NCBI GenBank assembly: GCA_017512985.1
Contig: JAFWEJ010000006.1
Location: 1-64,000 of the forward strand
Length of the DNA: 64,000 nucleotides
Direction: 5' to 3'
Origin: Clostridia bacterium
Lineage (GTDB): Bacteria; Bacillota; Clostridia; Christensenellales; Aristaeellaceae
Made by a program: the position numbers and the translations under genes. How positions within the stretch are numbered: the stretch's first letter is position 1; every line of letters starts with the position of its first letter. Shown here piece after piece: positions 26,258 through 34,258 of this stretch. The notes beneath the pieces are model-generated. The model did not search any database. It was not told the DNA's origin and saw only the letters and a program-made list of their open reading frames with translations.

Positions 26258-27081
26258 TAAACCTCGATCATGTCAGCTTTGCCTATCCGGAGCAGGGCCC
26301 GTCCGTGAACGACGTGTCCTTCCGCGTGGAAGACGGGGAGTTTGTCGCGATTCTCGGCGCCAACGGCGCCGGCAAGACGACCACGGTCCGCCTGATTGAC
26401 GGCCTGATCCGCCCGACGGCGGGAAAGGTGGAGATCAACGGCACCGATACCGTAACCAGTTCCGTTTCAGAGCGCGCGCGGAAGGTGGGCTTCCTGTTCC
26501 AGAACCCGGACCGCCAGATCTGCAAGAACACCGTCCGGGAGGAGATCCTGTTCGGCCTGCAGACCGTGCGGGGCGACGAAGGAGAGGAAGCGCTGCGGGC
26601 GCGGTGTGAAGAAGTGCTGAAGGATTTCGGCTTTTCCGGCGACGAAGAACCCTTCTCCCTCAGCCGCGGCCAGCGGCAGCGGGTTGCGCTGGCGTCCATC
26701 CTGGCGGTGGAGCCCGAGATCCTGATCCTGGATGAGCCGACCACCGGCCTGGATTATTTCGAATGCTGCCATATCATGGACCGGATCCGCAGGATGAACG
26801 AGGAGAACAGGGTTACGGTCATCATGGTCTGCCACGACATGGAGGTTGTGCTGGACTACGCGAAGCGCGCCCTGGTGATGGCCGGCGGGCACCTGCTGGC
26901 GGACGGGCCGGTGAAGGAGATTTTCCGGGACGCCGCCCTGATGGAGAAGGCTTCGATCCTGGCTCCCCAGATGATCAGCCTTTCCACGCGCCTGGGCGAG
27001 GGCTTTGAGGACGCCGATTCGCCGGAGTCCGTTGCGGACGCCGTGCTGGCCCTCCGGAAGGGAGGCGCGCGGCATGCATAA
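26254..27081 (+). CDS. ecfA2: ECF transporter ATPase 2
   Basis: A 275-residue ABC ATPase. Walker A GANGAGKTTT near residue 35, Q-loop FLFQNPDRQI, signature LSRGQRQR, Walker B ILILDEPTTGLDY and H-loop VCHDMEVV are all present. It couples ATP hydrolysis to uptake together with the first ATPase. Its ATG overlaps the previous stop (ATGA), and its own 3' end overlaps the T component by 8 nt. Confidence 0.94.
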   Translation: MINLDHVSFAYPEQGPSVNDVSFRVEDGEFVAILGANGAGKTTTVRLIDGLIRPTAGKVEINGTDTVTSSVSERARKVGFLFQNPDRQICKNTVREEILFGLQTVRGDEGEEALRARCEEVLKDFGFSGDEEPFSLSRGQRQRVALASILAVEPEILILDEPTTGLDYFECCHIMDRIRRMNEENRVTVIMVCHDMEVVLDYAKRALVMAGGHLLADGPVKEIFRDAALMEKASILAPQMISLSTRLGEGFEDADSPESVADAVLALRKGGARHA

Positions 27082-27820
27082 CCTGTTCCAGTATGTCCCC
27101 GGCAATTCCATTATTCATCGGATGAACCCGATCACCAAGATCTTCCTGACGATCGTGATCTGTATCGCGGCGTTTGTTTCAGGCAATCTGCTCTTTCTGG
27201 CCGGACTGCTGGCCGTCGACCTGCTGATCGGCTTTATCGCGGGGATTCCGGAGAAGACACTGACGATTTTCAAGGGCCTGCTGAAGATCGCGATCTTCCT
27301 GTTTGTGCTGCAGATCCTGCTGGTGCGCGGCGGCACGCCGGTGTTCTGGATCATTACGGACGAGGGCCTGCTGACGGCCGCGAGGGTCGTGCTCCGCCTG
27401 GTGATCGTCTGTATGCCGCTGGCACTGGTACTGGCTGTGACCAGGGTGACCGACCTGACAAATTCCCTGGTGCAGGTGCTGCATGTGCCGTACAAGTACG
27501 CGTTTACCCTGTCCACCGCGATCCGTTTCATCCCCCAGTTCCTGGAAGAGATGAGCGGCATCATGGAAGCGCAGACCGCGCGGGGCGTCGCGTTTGACAA
27601 GGCAAAGGGCCTGAAGAAGTTCTCAATGATCCTGCCGCTGTGCGCGCCGCTGCTGATTTCCTCTGTCCGCAAGACGGACCTGACGGCCGCCGCTGCGGAG
27701 GTCCGCGGTTTCCGCCTGAGGACCCGGCAATCCGGATACAAGCGGTATCCGTTCACGATTCTGGATCTCGGCGCCGCGGCCTTCTGCCTGCTGCTCCTGG
27801 CCGCCGCGATCCTGCTGTAA
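27074..27820 (+). CDS. ecfT: ECF transporter T component
   Basis: A 248-residue membrane scaffold that links the S component to the ATPases. It has four or five membrane segments. The two conserved coupling-helix motifs of EcfT are visible: AQTARGVAF near residue 165 and AAEVRGFRL near 205. Start ATG 27074 lies inside the end of the ATPase gene, downstream of GGAGGC; the longer in-frame start is unsupported. Last gene of the T-box operon, followed by a bidirectional terminator. Confidence 0.92.
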   Translation: MHNLFQYVPGNSIIHRMNPITKIFLTIVICIAAFVSGNLLFLAGLLAVDLLIGFIAGIPEKTLTIFKGLLKIAIFLFVLQILLVRGGTPVFWIITDEGLLTAARVVLRLVIVCMPLALVLAVTRVTDLTNSLVQVLHVPYKYAFTLSTAIRFIPQFLEEMSGIMEAQTARGVAFDKAKGLKKFSMILPLCAPLLISSVRKTDLTAAAAEVRGFRLRTRQSGYKRYPFTILDLGAAAFCLLLLAAAILL

Positions 27821-27836
27821 CAACTGAACAGACGAC

Positions 27837-27868
27837 AAAAGCACTGCCGGACGGCAGTGCTTTTATTT
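27837..27868. terminator. Bidirectional terminator between two convergent transport operons
   Basis: AAAAGCACTGCCG pairs with CGGCAGTGCTTTT and is followed by ATTT on the plus strand and an A/T tract on the minus strand. It serves the ECF operon and the facing ABC operon. Confidence 0.9.
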
Positions 27869-27882
27869 CGCGCAGGCTGTCT

Positions 27883-28692
27883 TCAGGTCAGGAGCATGCG
27901 GTCGTTGGCAAGCTCCCGGCCGCTGGCCTTTTCAAACTGGGCCAGCAGGTCTTCCACGGTCATATGCTGTTTCTGTTCTTCGTTCAGGTCCAGGATGATC
28001 TTTCCCTCGTGCATCATAATGGTCCGGTTGCCGAGGGCGAGCGCGTCCTTCATGTTATGGGTGACCATCAGGGCGGTGAGGCTGTTTTCTTTGATCAGAT
28101 GGCGGGTCAGGCGCAGCACCTTTTCCGCGGTCTTCGGATCCAGGGCGGCGGTGTGCTCGTCCAGGAGGAGAAGTTCCGGCTGCTTCAGGGTGGCCATCAG
28201 CAGGGTCAGCGCCTGGCGCTGTCCGCCGGAAAGCAGGCCGACTTTACTGCCCATGCGGCTTTCCAGACCGAGGTCCAGCGAAGCCAGTTTTTCCCGGTAC
28301 AGGGCGCGCTCTTTCGCGGTGATGCCCCAGCGGAGGCCGCGGGACTGGCCGCGGCGGCTGGCCAGGGCAAGATTTTCCTCAATGTTCATGGAAGCGGCGG
28401 TGCCGGTCATGGGATCCTGGAAAACACGTCCCAGGAAGGCCGCGCGCCTGTGCTCCGGCAGGTGGGTCACGTCCCTTCCGCCCAGGAGGATGGCGCCGTT
28501 GTCAATCTGGAAGGTGCCGGCGATCGCGTTGAGCATGGTGCTCTTGCCGGCACCGTTGCCGCCGATGACTGTGACAAAATCCCCTTTGTTCAGGGTCAGG
28601 TCCACACCGGCCAGGGCCATTTTCCGCATGACGGTGCCGGGGTTGAAGGTTTTCCGCAGGTCTTTGAGAACCAGCATTTCATTCTCAGCCAT
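27883..28692 (-). CDS. ABC transporter ATPase (TrpZ-like)
   Basis: A 269-residue ATPase of the COG1101 type. Walker A GGNGAGKST near residue 45, signature LLSGGQRQAL, Walker B LLLLDEHTAALDP and H-loop VTHNMKDAL. Note DEHTAAL where most ABC ATPases have DEPT, which is normal for this family. It starts 8 nt inside the permease gene end with GGGAGG upstream. It energises the amino-acid importer formed with the two upstream genes. Confidence 0.9.
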   Translation of the reverse strand: MAENEMLVLKDLRKTFNPGTVMRKMALAGVDLTLNKGDFVTVIGGNGAGKSTMLNAIAGTFQIDNGAILLGGRDVTHLPEHRRAAFLGRVFQDPMTGTAASMNIEENLALASRRGQSRGLRWGITAKERALYREKLASLDLGLESRMGSKVGLLSGGQRQALTLLMATLKQPELLLLDEHTAALDPKTAEKVLRLTRHLIKENSLTALMVTHNMKDALALGNRTIMMHEGKIILDLNEEQKQHMTVEDLLAQFEKASGRELANDRMLLT

Positions 28693-29629
28693 GGCGACGC
28701 CCTCCCTTCAGCTTCCGGGCAATGATCCTGTTTTTCCAGTAAGGCATGGCCAGGAACAGGGCCACCACCAGCGCGGTGAGCAGTTTCAGGTCGTCCGTGT
28801 TGAGGCCGAGCCAGAGCACAACCTGGATGACCAGGTAATAGATGATGGCACCGAGGGAAACCGCCAGCAGTTTCAGGGCGAAGTTCCGGAACAGTTTTCC
28901 GAAGATGACTTCGCCGATGATCACGGCGGCCAGGCCGATGACGATGGCGCCGCGGCCCATGGATACGTCTGCGAAGCCCTGATACTGGGCCATAAGCGCG
29001 CCGGAAAAGGCGACCAGGCCGTTGCTGATCATCAGGCCGACGAGCTTGCCGGTGTTCGTGTTGATGCCCTGGGCCCGGGCCATCTGCTGGTTCGCGCCGA
29101 CGGCGCGCAGGCTGCAGCCGTACTCGGTTCCGAAGAACCAGTACATGACGCCGATCAGGATGACGGTGATTGCCAGCATCAGCCAGATGGGGTTTTCCAG
29201 GGCAAACTTGCCGACGTTCCGCAGGGACACCAGCATGTTTTTATACTTGTTGATGCTCATCGGGACGTTCGCCCTGGAACCGAGATCGGTTCCGATGCCC
29301 TGGATCCGCAGGTTTACGGAATACAGGGCCAGCTGGGTCAGGATACCGGCGAGAATCGCCGGGATACCCATGGCGGTGTGGAACACGCCGGTGACAGCGC
29401 CGGCGATCATGCCGACAAGGAAAGCGATCAGCGTAGCCAGCCAGGGATTGACTCCGTTGGTGATCAGGATGGCCGCGACGGCGCCGCCGGTGGCGATGGA
29501 ACCGTCCACCGTCAGGTCAGCAATGTCCAGAATCCGGAAGGTGATATATACCCCGATGGCCATGATGCCCCAGATGAGGCCCTGGGCGACGGCGCCGGGC
29601 AGTTGGTTGAGCAGTTGCGCGATGTTCAC
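28685..29629 (-). CDS. ABC transporter permease (TrpY-like)
   Basis: A 314-residue, eight- to nine-segment permease of the branched-chain-type fold (COG4120). It carries the conserved SIATGGAVAA and GLMISNGLVAFSGALMAQYQ stretches. Located between the binding-protein and ATPase genes of the same operon, with TrpXYZ-type order. Confidence 0.9.
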   Translation of the reverse strand: MNIAQLLNQLPGAVAQGLIWGIMAIGVYITFRILDIADLTVDGSIATGGAVAAILITNGVNPWLATLIAFLVGMIAGAVTGVFHTAMGIPAILAGILTQLALYSVNLRIQGIGTDLGSRANVPMSINKYKNMLVSLRNVGKFALENPIWLMLAITVILIGVMYWFFGTEYGCSLRAVGANQQMARAQGINTNTGKLVGLMISNGLVAFSGALMAQYQGFADVSMGRGAIVIGLAAVIIGEVIFGKLFRNFALKLLAVSLGAIIYYLVIQVVLWLGLNTDDLKLLTALVVALFLAMPYWKNRIIARKLKGGRRHG

Positions 29630-29650
29630 GGTTTTCCTCCGTTAAAGGGA

Positions 29651-30607
29651 TCAGTCTTCGGCGATCGCCTCATAGTCGTCGGGAATGGCCACGCCCAGCT
29701 CGGCCGCGTTGACTGCGTTGTATTTCTTGGTGAACTGGGGCGCGTAGGCGATGGGCATGGCGGTGATGTCCGCGCCGTTGACGAGGATATCATAAGCCAT
29801 CTCACCGGTCTTGTATCCGATATCATAGTAGCTGATTGTCAGGGTCGCCACGCCGCAGCCCTTGCAGATGCCTTCTTCACCGGCGACAACCGGGACACCG
29901 GCGGGGATCACGATGTTGGCGATTGCTTCCGTGTTGCCGGCAGCGGTGTTGTCCGTGGGAATGTAGATCACGTCGCACTCCGTCGCGCTCTGGACAACAG
30001 AGGCCAGGTCGTTGGAGTCATTGAAGCCGTACCGTTTGGTCTCGTAGCCCAGTTCAGCCAGGCAGCCTTCGATGCCCTTGATCTGGAAGATGGAGTTCGG
30101 CTCAGCGTTGCAGTAGATCAGGCCGACGGTCTTTGCTTCCGGGAACAGTTCCTTAATCATGTCCGCCTGGCCGTCCAGGGGAGCCAGGTCGCTTGTGCCG
30201 GAAACGTTCAGGCCGGTGGCGCCTTCCGCGGTCAGCTCGATTTCCATGGCGGATTCATAGTTGGTGATGGAGGTGGCCAGCACCGGGATATCCTCGGTGG
30301 CAGTGGCGCAGGCAAGCATGGCGGGGGTCGCGTTGGCCATAATCAGGTCCACCTGTTTGGAAACCAGCTGGCTGGCGATCTGTGCGCAGTTGTTGGAGTC
30401 GCCGGAGGCGTTGCCTTCGTCAAAGGTGACCCTGTCGCCCAGCTTTTCGGTCAGGGCGTCCCTGAAGCCCTGGGTGGCCGCGTCCAGCGCGGGATGCTGG
30501 ATCAGCTGCAGGATGCCGACGGTATAGGTTTTATCCTCGGCGGACGCACAGGCGCACAGGCCCAGGAGCAGGGAAAGGGCTACCAGCATGGAAACGATCT
30601 TTTTCAT
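29651..30607 (-). CDS. ABC transporter substrate-binding protein (TrpX-like)
   Basis: A 318-residue exported binding protein of the ABC_sub_bind family (COG2984). Residues 1-24 are a signal peptide ending LCACASAED; either a lipobox cysteine or cleavage after ASA is possible. The mature part has the family's two Rossmann lobes (GILQLIQHPALDAATQGF near the N terminus, VGLIYCNAEPNS in the middle). ATG 30607 has GGAGG upstream. It is the first gene downstream of the second T-box. TrpXYZ systems import aromatic amino acids. Confidence 0.9.
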   Translation of the reverse strand: MKKIVSMLVALSLLLGLCACASAEDKTYTVGILQLIQHPALDAATQGFRDALTEKLGDRVTFDEGNASGDSNNCAQIASQLVSKQVDLIMANATPAMLACATATEDIPVLATSITNYESAMEIELTAEGATGLNVSGTSDLAPLDGQADMIKELFPEAKTVGLIYCNAEPNSIFQIKGIEGCLAELGYETKRYGFNDSNDLASVVQSATECDVIYIPTDNTAAGNTEAIANIVIPAGVPVVAGEEGICKGCGVATLTISYYDIGYKTGEMAYDILVNGADITAMPIAYAPQFTKKYNAVNAAELGVAIPDDYEAIAED

Positions 30608-30670
30608 GGGGGAATCCTCCTTTGATTGATCTCAATCTATCTTTTCTCCCCGGAGGGAAGGAAAAGCGGG

Positions 30671-30944
30671 AAATAATAAAGTCCTTCGGACCCTTCCGAA
30701 GGACGACTCATCATCGTGGTACCACCTTGGTTCGCCGCGCCATTGCGGCCTCAGGGGCGAACAATCATTCACCCTGCGGAAGATAACGGCCGCATTCCGT
30801 CGCCGCCTACACGCCTGAACGGTTTCAACGGGAAGCTACAAGGGGAATTTCACCGGCCGGCAGTCTCCCCGTTCTCAGCGAAACACGGGGCTCTCTGGAC
30901 ACTGCCATGATCCGGCTACTCGCCTTGATCATCGCTTTTGCGGT
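30671..30944 (-). promoter_or_regulatory. T-box riboswitch of the TrpXYZ-type operon
   Basis: Read on the minus strand: AGTA specifier-loop motif, AGAGAG, apical GGGG-stem with CGCTGAGAA, T-box core AAGGTGGTACCAC (30713-30732 region), and terminator GTCCTTCGG/CCGAAGGAC followed by TTTATTATTT. The specifier strand reads GGUGAAAUUCCCC, so the codon is UUC (Phe) or AUU (Ile). The bulge UGGU pairs with A73, which both tRNAs have. By analogy with the register of the first T-box (AAA before the codon), UUC is preferred. Confidence 0.85.
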
Positions 30945-30973
30945 ATTATACGGTCAGGACAAAGCCCTGTCAA
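30945..30973 (-). promoter_or_regulatory. Promoter of the TrpXYZ-type operon
   Basis: Minus-strand TTGACA (30968-30973) and TATAAT (30945-30950), spacer 17 nt: a consensus promoter feeding the T-box leader. Confidence 0.85.
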
Positions 30974-31022
30974 TAAAACGCGGAACGGAAAAACACACGG
31001 AATACAGAGCCCTTTTCCGGAC

Positions 31023-31052
31023 TTGACGGGAAGGCGCAAAGCGCTATACAAT
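31023..31052 (+). promoter_or_regulatory. Promoter of the alpha/beta hydrolase gene
   Basis: TTGACG (31023-31028) and TACAAT (31047-31052), spacer 18 nt, 46 nt before the start codon. Confidence 0.65.
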
Positions 31053-31097
31053 GCACACACTGTGAGAACAGACTTATACCGTGGAGAGAAAAGACGA

Positions 31098-31895
31098 ATG
31101 AAGCTGAAGAGCAGCATCCGCAGGATCGGGACGCCCGCGGGCGGAATCCGGGCAATCCTGATGCGGCCGGAGCATACGGACGGGCCTGTGCCGGGCATGG
31201 TGTGGATCCACGGCGGCGGATACGTGACAGGGATTGCGGCCATGGCATATTACACCATGGGGCATGTGCTGGCGGAACACTTCGGCTGCGTGCTGATTGC
31301 CCCGGAATACCGGCTGGCAATCAGGGCACCGTATCCCGCCGCGCTGGAGGACTGCTACGCGTCGCTGGAATACATGTACAGACATGCGGAGGAACTGGGC
31401 GTGGACCGGAACCGGATCGTTGTCGGCGGAGAGAGCGCCGGCGGCGGGCTGGCCGCGGCTGTCTGCATCTATGCGCGGGACAGGGGTGAGATCCCGGTTT
31501 CCTTCCAGCTTCCGCTGTATCCGATGCTGGACAGCAACGACACGGATTCCTCCCGCCACAGCCATTCCCACGGCTGGGGCACGCGCAGGAACCACTGGGG
31601 CTGGCACACATACCTGCGGGAAATGTACGGCACGGATGAAGTGCCGCCCTACGCGTCGCCCTCCCGGGAGGTCAACTACGCCGGCCTGCCGCCATGCTAT
31701 ACCTACGTGGAGGACGGAGAGCCCTTCCTGGACGAGACGGTCACCTATGTGAAGAACCTGCAGGACGCAGGCGTAGAGGCGCACATGGATATCTTCCACG
31801 GCAACATCCACGGATTTGACGTGATGACCTGGACAAAGAACGCGAAAGCCGCGAAACAGAAGCTGCTTGCGGCCGCGGAAAAGTATATGGGATAA
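31098..31895 (+). CDS. HSL-family alpha/beta hydrolase (esterase)
   Basis: A 265-residue cytoplasmic carboxylesterase of the hormone-sensitive-lipase family. The oxyanion-hole motif HGGG (VWIHGGGYVTG near residue 38) and the nucleophile elbow GESAGGGLAAA near residue 118 are clear. The acid lies in VEDGEPFLDE and the catalytic His near HGFDV at about 242. ATG 31098 is used because the longer frame runs through the promoter. Stands alone between a T-box operon and purF, with its own terminator. Substrate unknown. Confidence 0.85.
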   Translation: MKLKSSIRRIGTPAGGIRAILMRPEHTDGPVPGMVWIHGGGYVTGIAAMAYYTMGHVLAEHFGCVLIAPEYRLAIRAPYPAALEDCYASLEYMYRHAEELGVDRNRIVVGGESAGGGLAAAVCIYARDRGEIPVSFQLPLYPMLDSNDTDSSRHSHSHGWGTRRNHWGWHTYLREMYGTDEVPPYASPSREVNYAGLPPCYTYVEDGEPFLDETVTYVKNLQDAGVEAHMDIFHGNIHGFDVMTWTKNAKAAKQKLLAAAEKYMG

Positions 31896-31897
31896 CG

Positions 31898-31928
31898 AAC
31901 CGGGGAGAAGAACCTCCCCGGTTTTTTA
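31898..31928 (+). terminator. Terminator after the hydrolase gene
   Basis: AACCGGGGAG/CTCCCCGGTT with TTTTTT. The U-run overlaps the purF stop codon on the other strand. Confidence 0.85.
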
Positions 31929-33348
31929 TTCCGGCTGTACCGGGATCGGCTGCTCAAAGCGGCTTTTACCCTGGTCTTCCGGAATGTCGATGGGATACTT
32001 TCCGGTGAAGCATCCGTCGCAGAAGGAACAGCCCTGTTCCCCGGCGAGGCGGCGGGCGGCTTCCACGGACAGGTAGGCAAGGGAATCCGCGCCGATTTCG
32101 TCCGCGATTTCCTTCACGGAATGCAGGCGGCAAGCGATCAGGTTCTCCGCGGAATCCACGTCTGTGCCGAAGAAGCAGGGAAAACGGAACGGGGGAGAGG
32201 AGATCCGCATATGGACTTCCTTTGCGCCGGCTTCCCGCAGCAGGCGGACGATCCGTTCGCTGGTGGTGCCCCGGACGATGGAGTCGTCGATCAGGACGAC
32301 CCGCTTGTCCCGGACGGTATCCGCGATCACGTTCAGCTTGATCTTTACGGCGGTTTCGCGCATATCCTGGCTCGGGGCGATGAAGCTCCGGCCGATGTAT
32401 TTGTTCTTCAGGAAACCGACGCCGTAGGGGATGCCGCTTTGCCGGCTGTAACCCAGGGCCGCGTCGATGCCGGAGTCCGGTACACCGATGACCACGTCCG
32501 CCTCCACCGGACCCTCCTGCGCCAGGAACCGGCCGGCACGCAGCCGCGCCCGGTGAACCGGGGTTCCCTCAATGACGGAGTCCGGACGGGCAAAATAGAT
32601 ATATTCAAACACGCACAGGGCGCGGGCACCGCCGCACAGGCGGCGGTCCGAAACGACGCCCTCCTTGCCGAAGACAAGGATCTCTCCGGGATCAATATCC
32701 CGGATCAGTTTCGCCCCGACGGCGTCCAGGGCGCAGGATTCCGAGGAGACGACGTACGTGCCGTCCGGCGTCTGCCCGCAGCAGAGCGGGCGGAAGCCGT
32801 TCGGGTCCCGGAAAGCAATCAGTTTGGTCGCGGTCATCAGCACGCAGGAATAAGCCCCCTGCAGCTGCCGCATGGTCCGGTGGACGGCCTCCTCCGTGGC
32901 GGAAACCTTCAGCCGCTCGGACACGATGGTATAGACGATGGTTTCCGTGTCGGCCGTGCCGTGGAAGATGCCGCCGCTGAGCTCGTGCTGCGTGCGCAGG
33001 GAGCGGGCGTTCACCAGGTTGCCGTTGTGGCACAGGGCGAGGTTGCCCCTTCATATGGCTGATGACGATGGGCTGGATGTTGTTGTGGTTCTTTCCGCCG
33101 GTGGTGGAATAGCGGACATGGCCGACGGCAATGTTTCCTTCGCCGAGCCGGTCCAGGCGCTGACGGTCGAACACTTCGCCGACCAGGCCGTCGCCTTTGT
33201 GATGATGGAATACGCCGTCGCAGGAGACCGCGATGCCGCAGCTTTCCTGCCCCCTGTGCTGCAGCGCGTAGAGTCCGAGATAGACATCCCGGGGGACCGG
33301 CCTTTTTTCAGGGGACCAGACGCCGAAAACGCCGCATTCCTCATGCAT
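31926..33348 (-). pseudogene. purF: Amidophosphoribosyltransferase with a +1 frameshift
   Basis: First enzyme of purine synthesis, transferring glutamine amide nitrogen to PRPP. The N-terminal part (MHEECGVFGVW, Cys5 as nucleophile after a four-residue propeptide, LQHRGQESCG, GHVRYSTTGG) reads from 33348. The remainder (CHNGNLVNARSLR, the PRPP motif VVLIDDSIVRGTT, and the Fe-S-type CSFCDGC near the C terminus) is in another frame. The shift maps to the G4 run on the coding strand (CCCC, 33046-33049); three G would restore one 473-residue protein. Everything else is intact, so a homopolymer sequencing error is as likely as a mutation. It is preceded by a nitrogen-type promoter and leader hairpin. 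Confidence 0.85.
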
Positions 33349-33364
33349 ACAGGCTTCCTCCGAT

Positions 33365-33412
33365 AAAAGGAAAAGCGTCCTTCAGCCCGTGCCGAAGGAC
33401 GCCTTTGCCCTT
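33365..33412 (-). promoter_or_regulatory. purF leader: hexaloop hairpin versus terminator
   Basis: The minus-strand transcript can form the perfect six-pair hairpin AAGGGC-[AAAGGC]-GUCCUU (33395-33412). Alternatively it forms a terminator-like stem GCGUCCUUC/GAAGGACGC extended by GGCAAAG/CUUUUCC and ending in CCUUUUAU. The structures exclude each other. It is the best-formed of the four related leaders. Confidence 0.7.
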
Positions 33413-33422
33413 TGATATTCGG

Positions 33423-33451
33423 ATTGTACAACAGCGCCGCGCCGGTGTCAA
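33423..33451 (-). promoter_or_regulatory. purF promoter
   Basis: Minus-strand TTGACA (33446-33451) and TACAAT (33423-33428), spacer 17 nt; the hairpin starts about 10 nt downstream. Confidence 0.8.
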
Positions 33452-33531
33452 CCGGACGGATTGTTCTTTTGCGGCATCTTCGGAGGCATAAGACTGGCTT
33501 AAGGTTTGGATGGGAGAATAGCGTCCGGAGG

Positions 33532-33560
33532 TTCACATGGCAGCTTTCCCCATGTATAAT
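33532..33560 (+). promoter_or_regulatory. Promoter of the two-component operon
   Basis: TTCACA (33532-33537) and TATAAT (33555-33560), spacer 17 nt, 24 nt before the response regulator start. Confidence 0.6.
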
Positions 33561-33583
33561 GGAGAAAAAGGGAGGGGATACGG

Positions 33584-34258
33584 ATGAGGCTTCTGCTTGC
33601 GGAAGACGAAGAGGCAATGGCCGAGGCGGTCGAGGCCTTTCTGGAATACCATCACTACGACGTGGACTGGGTGAACAACGGCACGGACGCACTGGAAACA
33701 GCCCGGATGGGCATTTACGACGTGCTGATCCTGGATATCATGATGCCGGGCGTGGACGGGCTGACGGTGCTCCGCACCCTGCGCGGGGAAGGAAACACTA
33801 CGCCGGTGCTGCTCCTGACAGCCAAGGGCGAGATCCGGGACAAGGTGCTGGGTTTTGAAACCGGCAGCGACGACTATCTGACAAAACCCTTCGCGATGGA
33901 CGAGCTGCGGGTGCGGGTCGACGCGCTGACGCGGCGCAGCCAGAATTACCAGGGCGACCAGGCTTCCTTTGGCGGCCTGGTGCTGGACAAGAGCGGGTAC
34001 GCCCTGCGCGCGGGAGAAAAAGCCTGCCCGCTGAGCCACAGGGAGTATCACCTGATTGAGCTGTTTATGCGGAACCCGCATATCTATTTCTCGGCGGACA
34101 CGCTGCTGGACCGGGTCTGGGGCATGGACGCGGAGGTGGACTACGGAACGGTATGGGTGCACATATCGGGCCTGAGGAAGAAACTGGAATCCCTGGACGC
34201 GGGCGTTGAGATCCGGTCGAAACGCGGCGTCGGATATGCCCTGGAGGAAACGGAATGA
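33584..34258 (+). CDS. OmpR/PhoB-family response regulator
   Basis: A 224-residue transcription factor. The receiver (residues 1-115) has the acidic pocket AEDEE, phospho-acceptor Asp51 (VLILDIMMPG), Thr in LLTAKGE and Lys in TKPF. The C-terminal winged-helix DNA-binding domain covers about 125-222 (SHREYHLIELFMRNP, RKKLESLDAG, KRGVGYAL). GGGAGGGG precedes ATG 33584. It overlaps the histidine kinase gene by 4 nt. Target genes are not evident. Confidence 0.95.
   Translation: MRLLLAEDEEAMAEAVEAFLEYHHYDVDWVNNGTDALETARMGIYDVLILDIMMPGVDGLTVLRTLRGEGNTTPVLLLTAKGEIRDKVLGFETGSDDYLTKPFAMDELRVRVDALTRRSQNYQGDQASFGGLVLDKSGYALRAGEKACPLSHREYHLIELFMRNPHIYFSADTLLDRVWGMDAEVDYGTVWVHISGLRKKLESLDAGVEIRSKRGVGYALEETE

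Noticed and set aside
27857-30625. Long plus-strand frame (922 codons) opposite the TrpXYZ-type operon
   Set aside because: The three minus-strand ABC genes are unambiguous; the opposite frame has only compositional openness.
33040-33055. Programmed frameshift in purF
   Set aside because: There is no slippery heptamer with a downstream structure and no family precedent; a homopolymer error or mutation explains it better.
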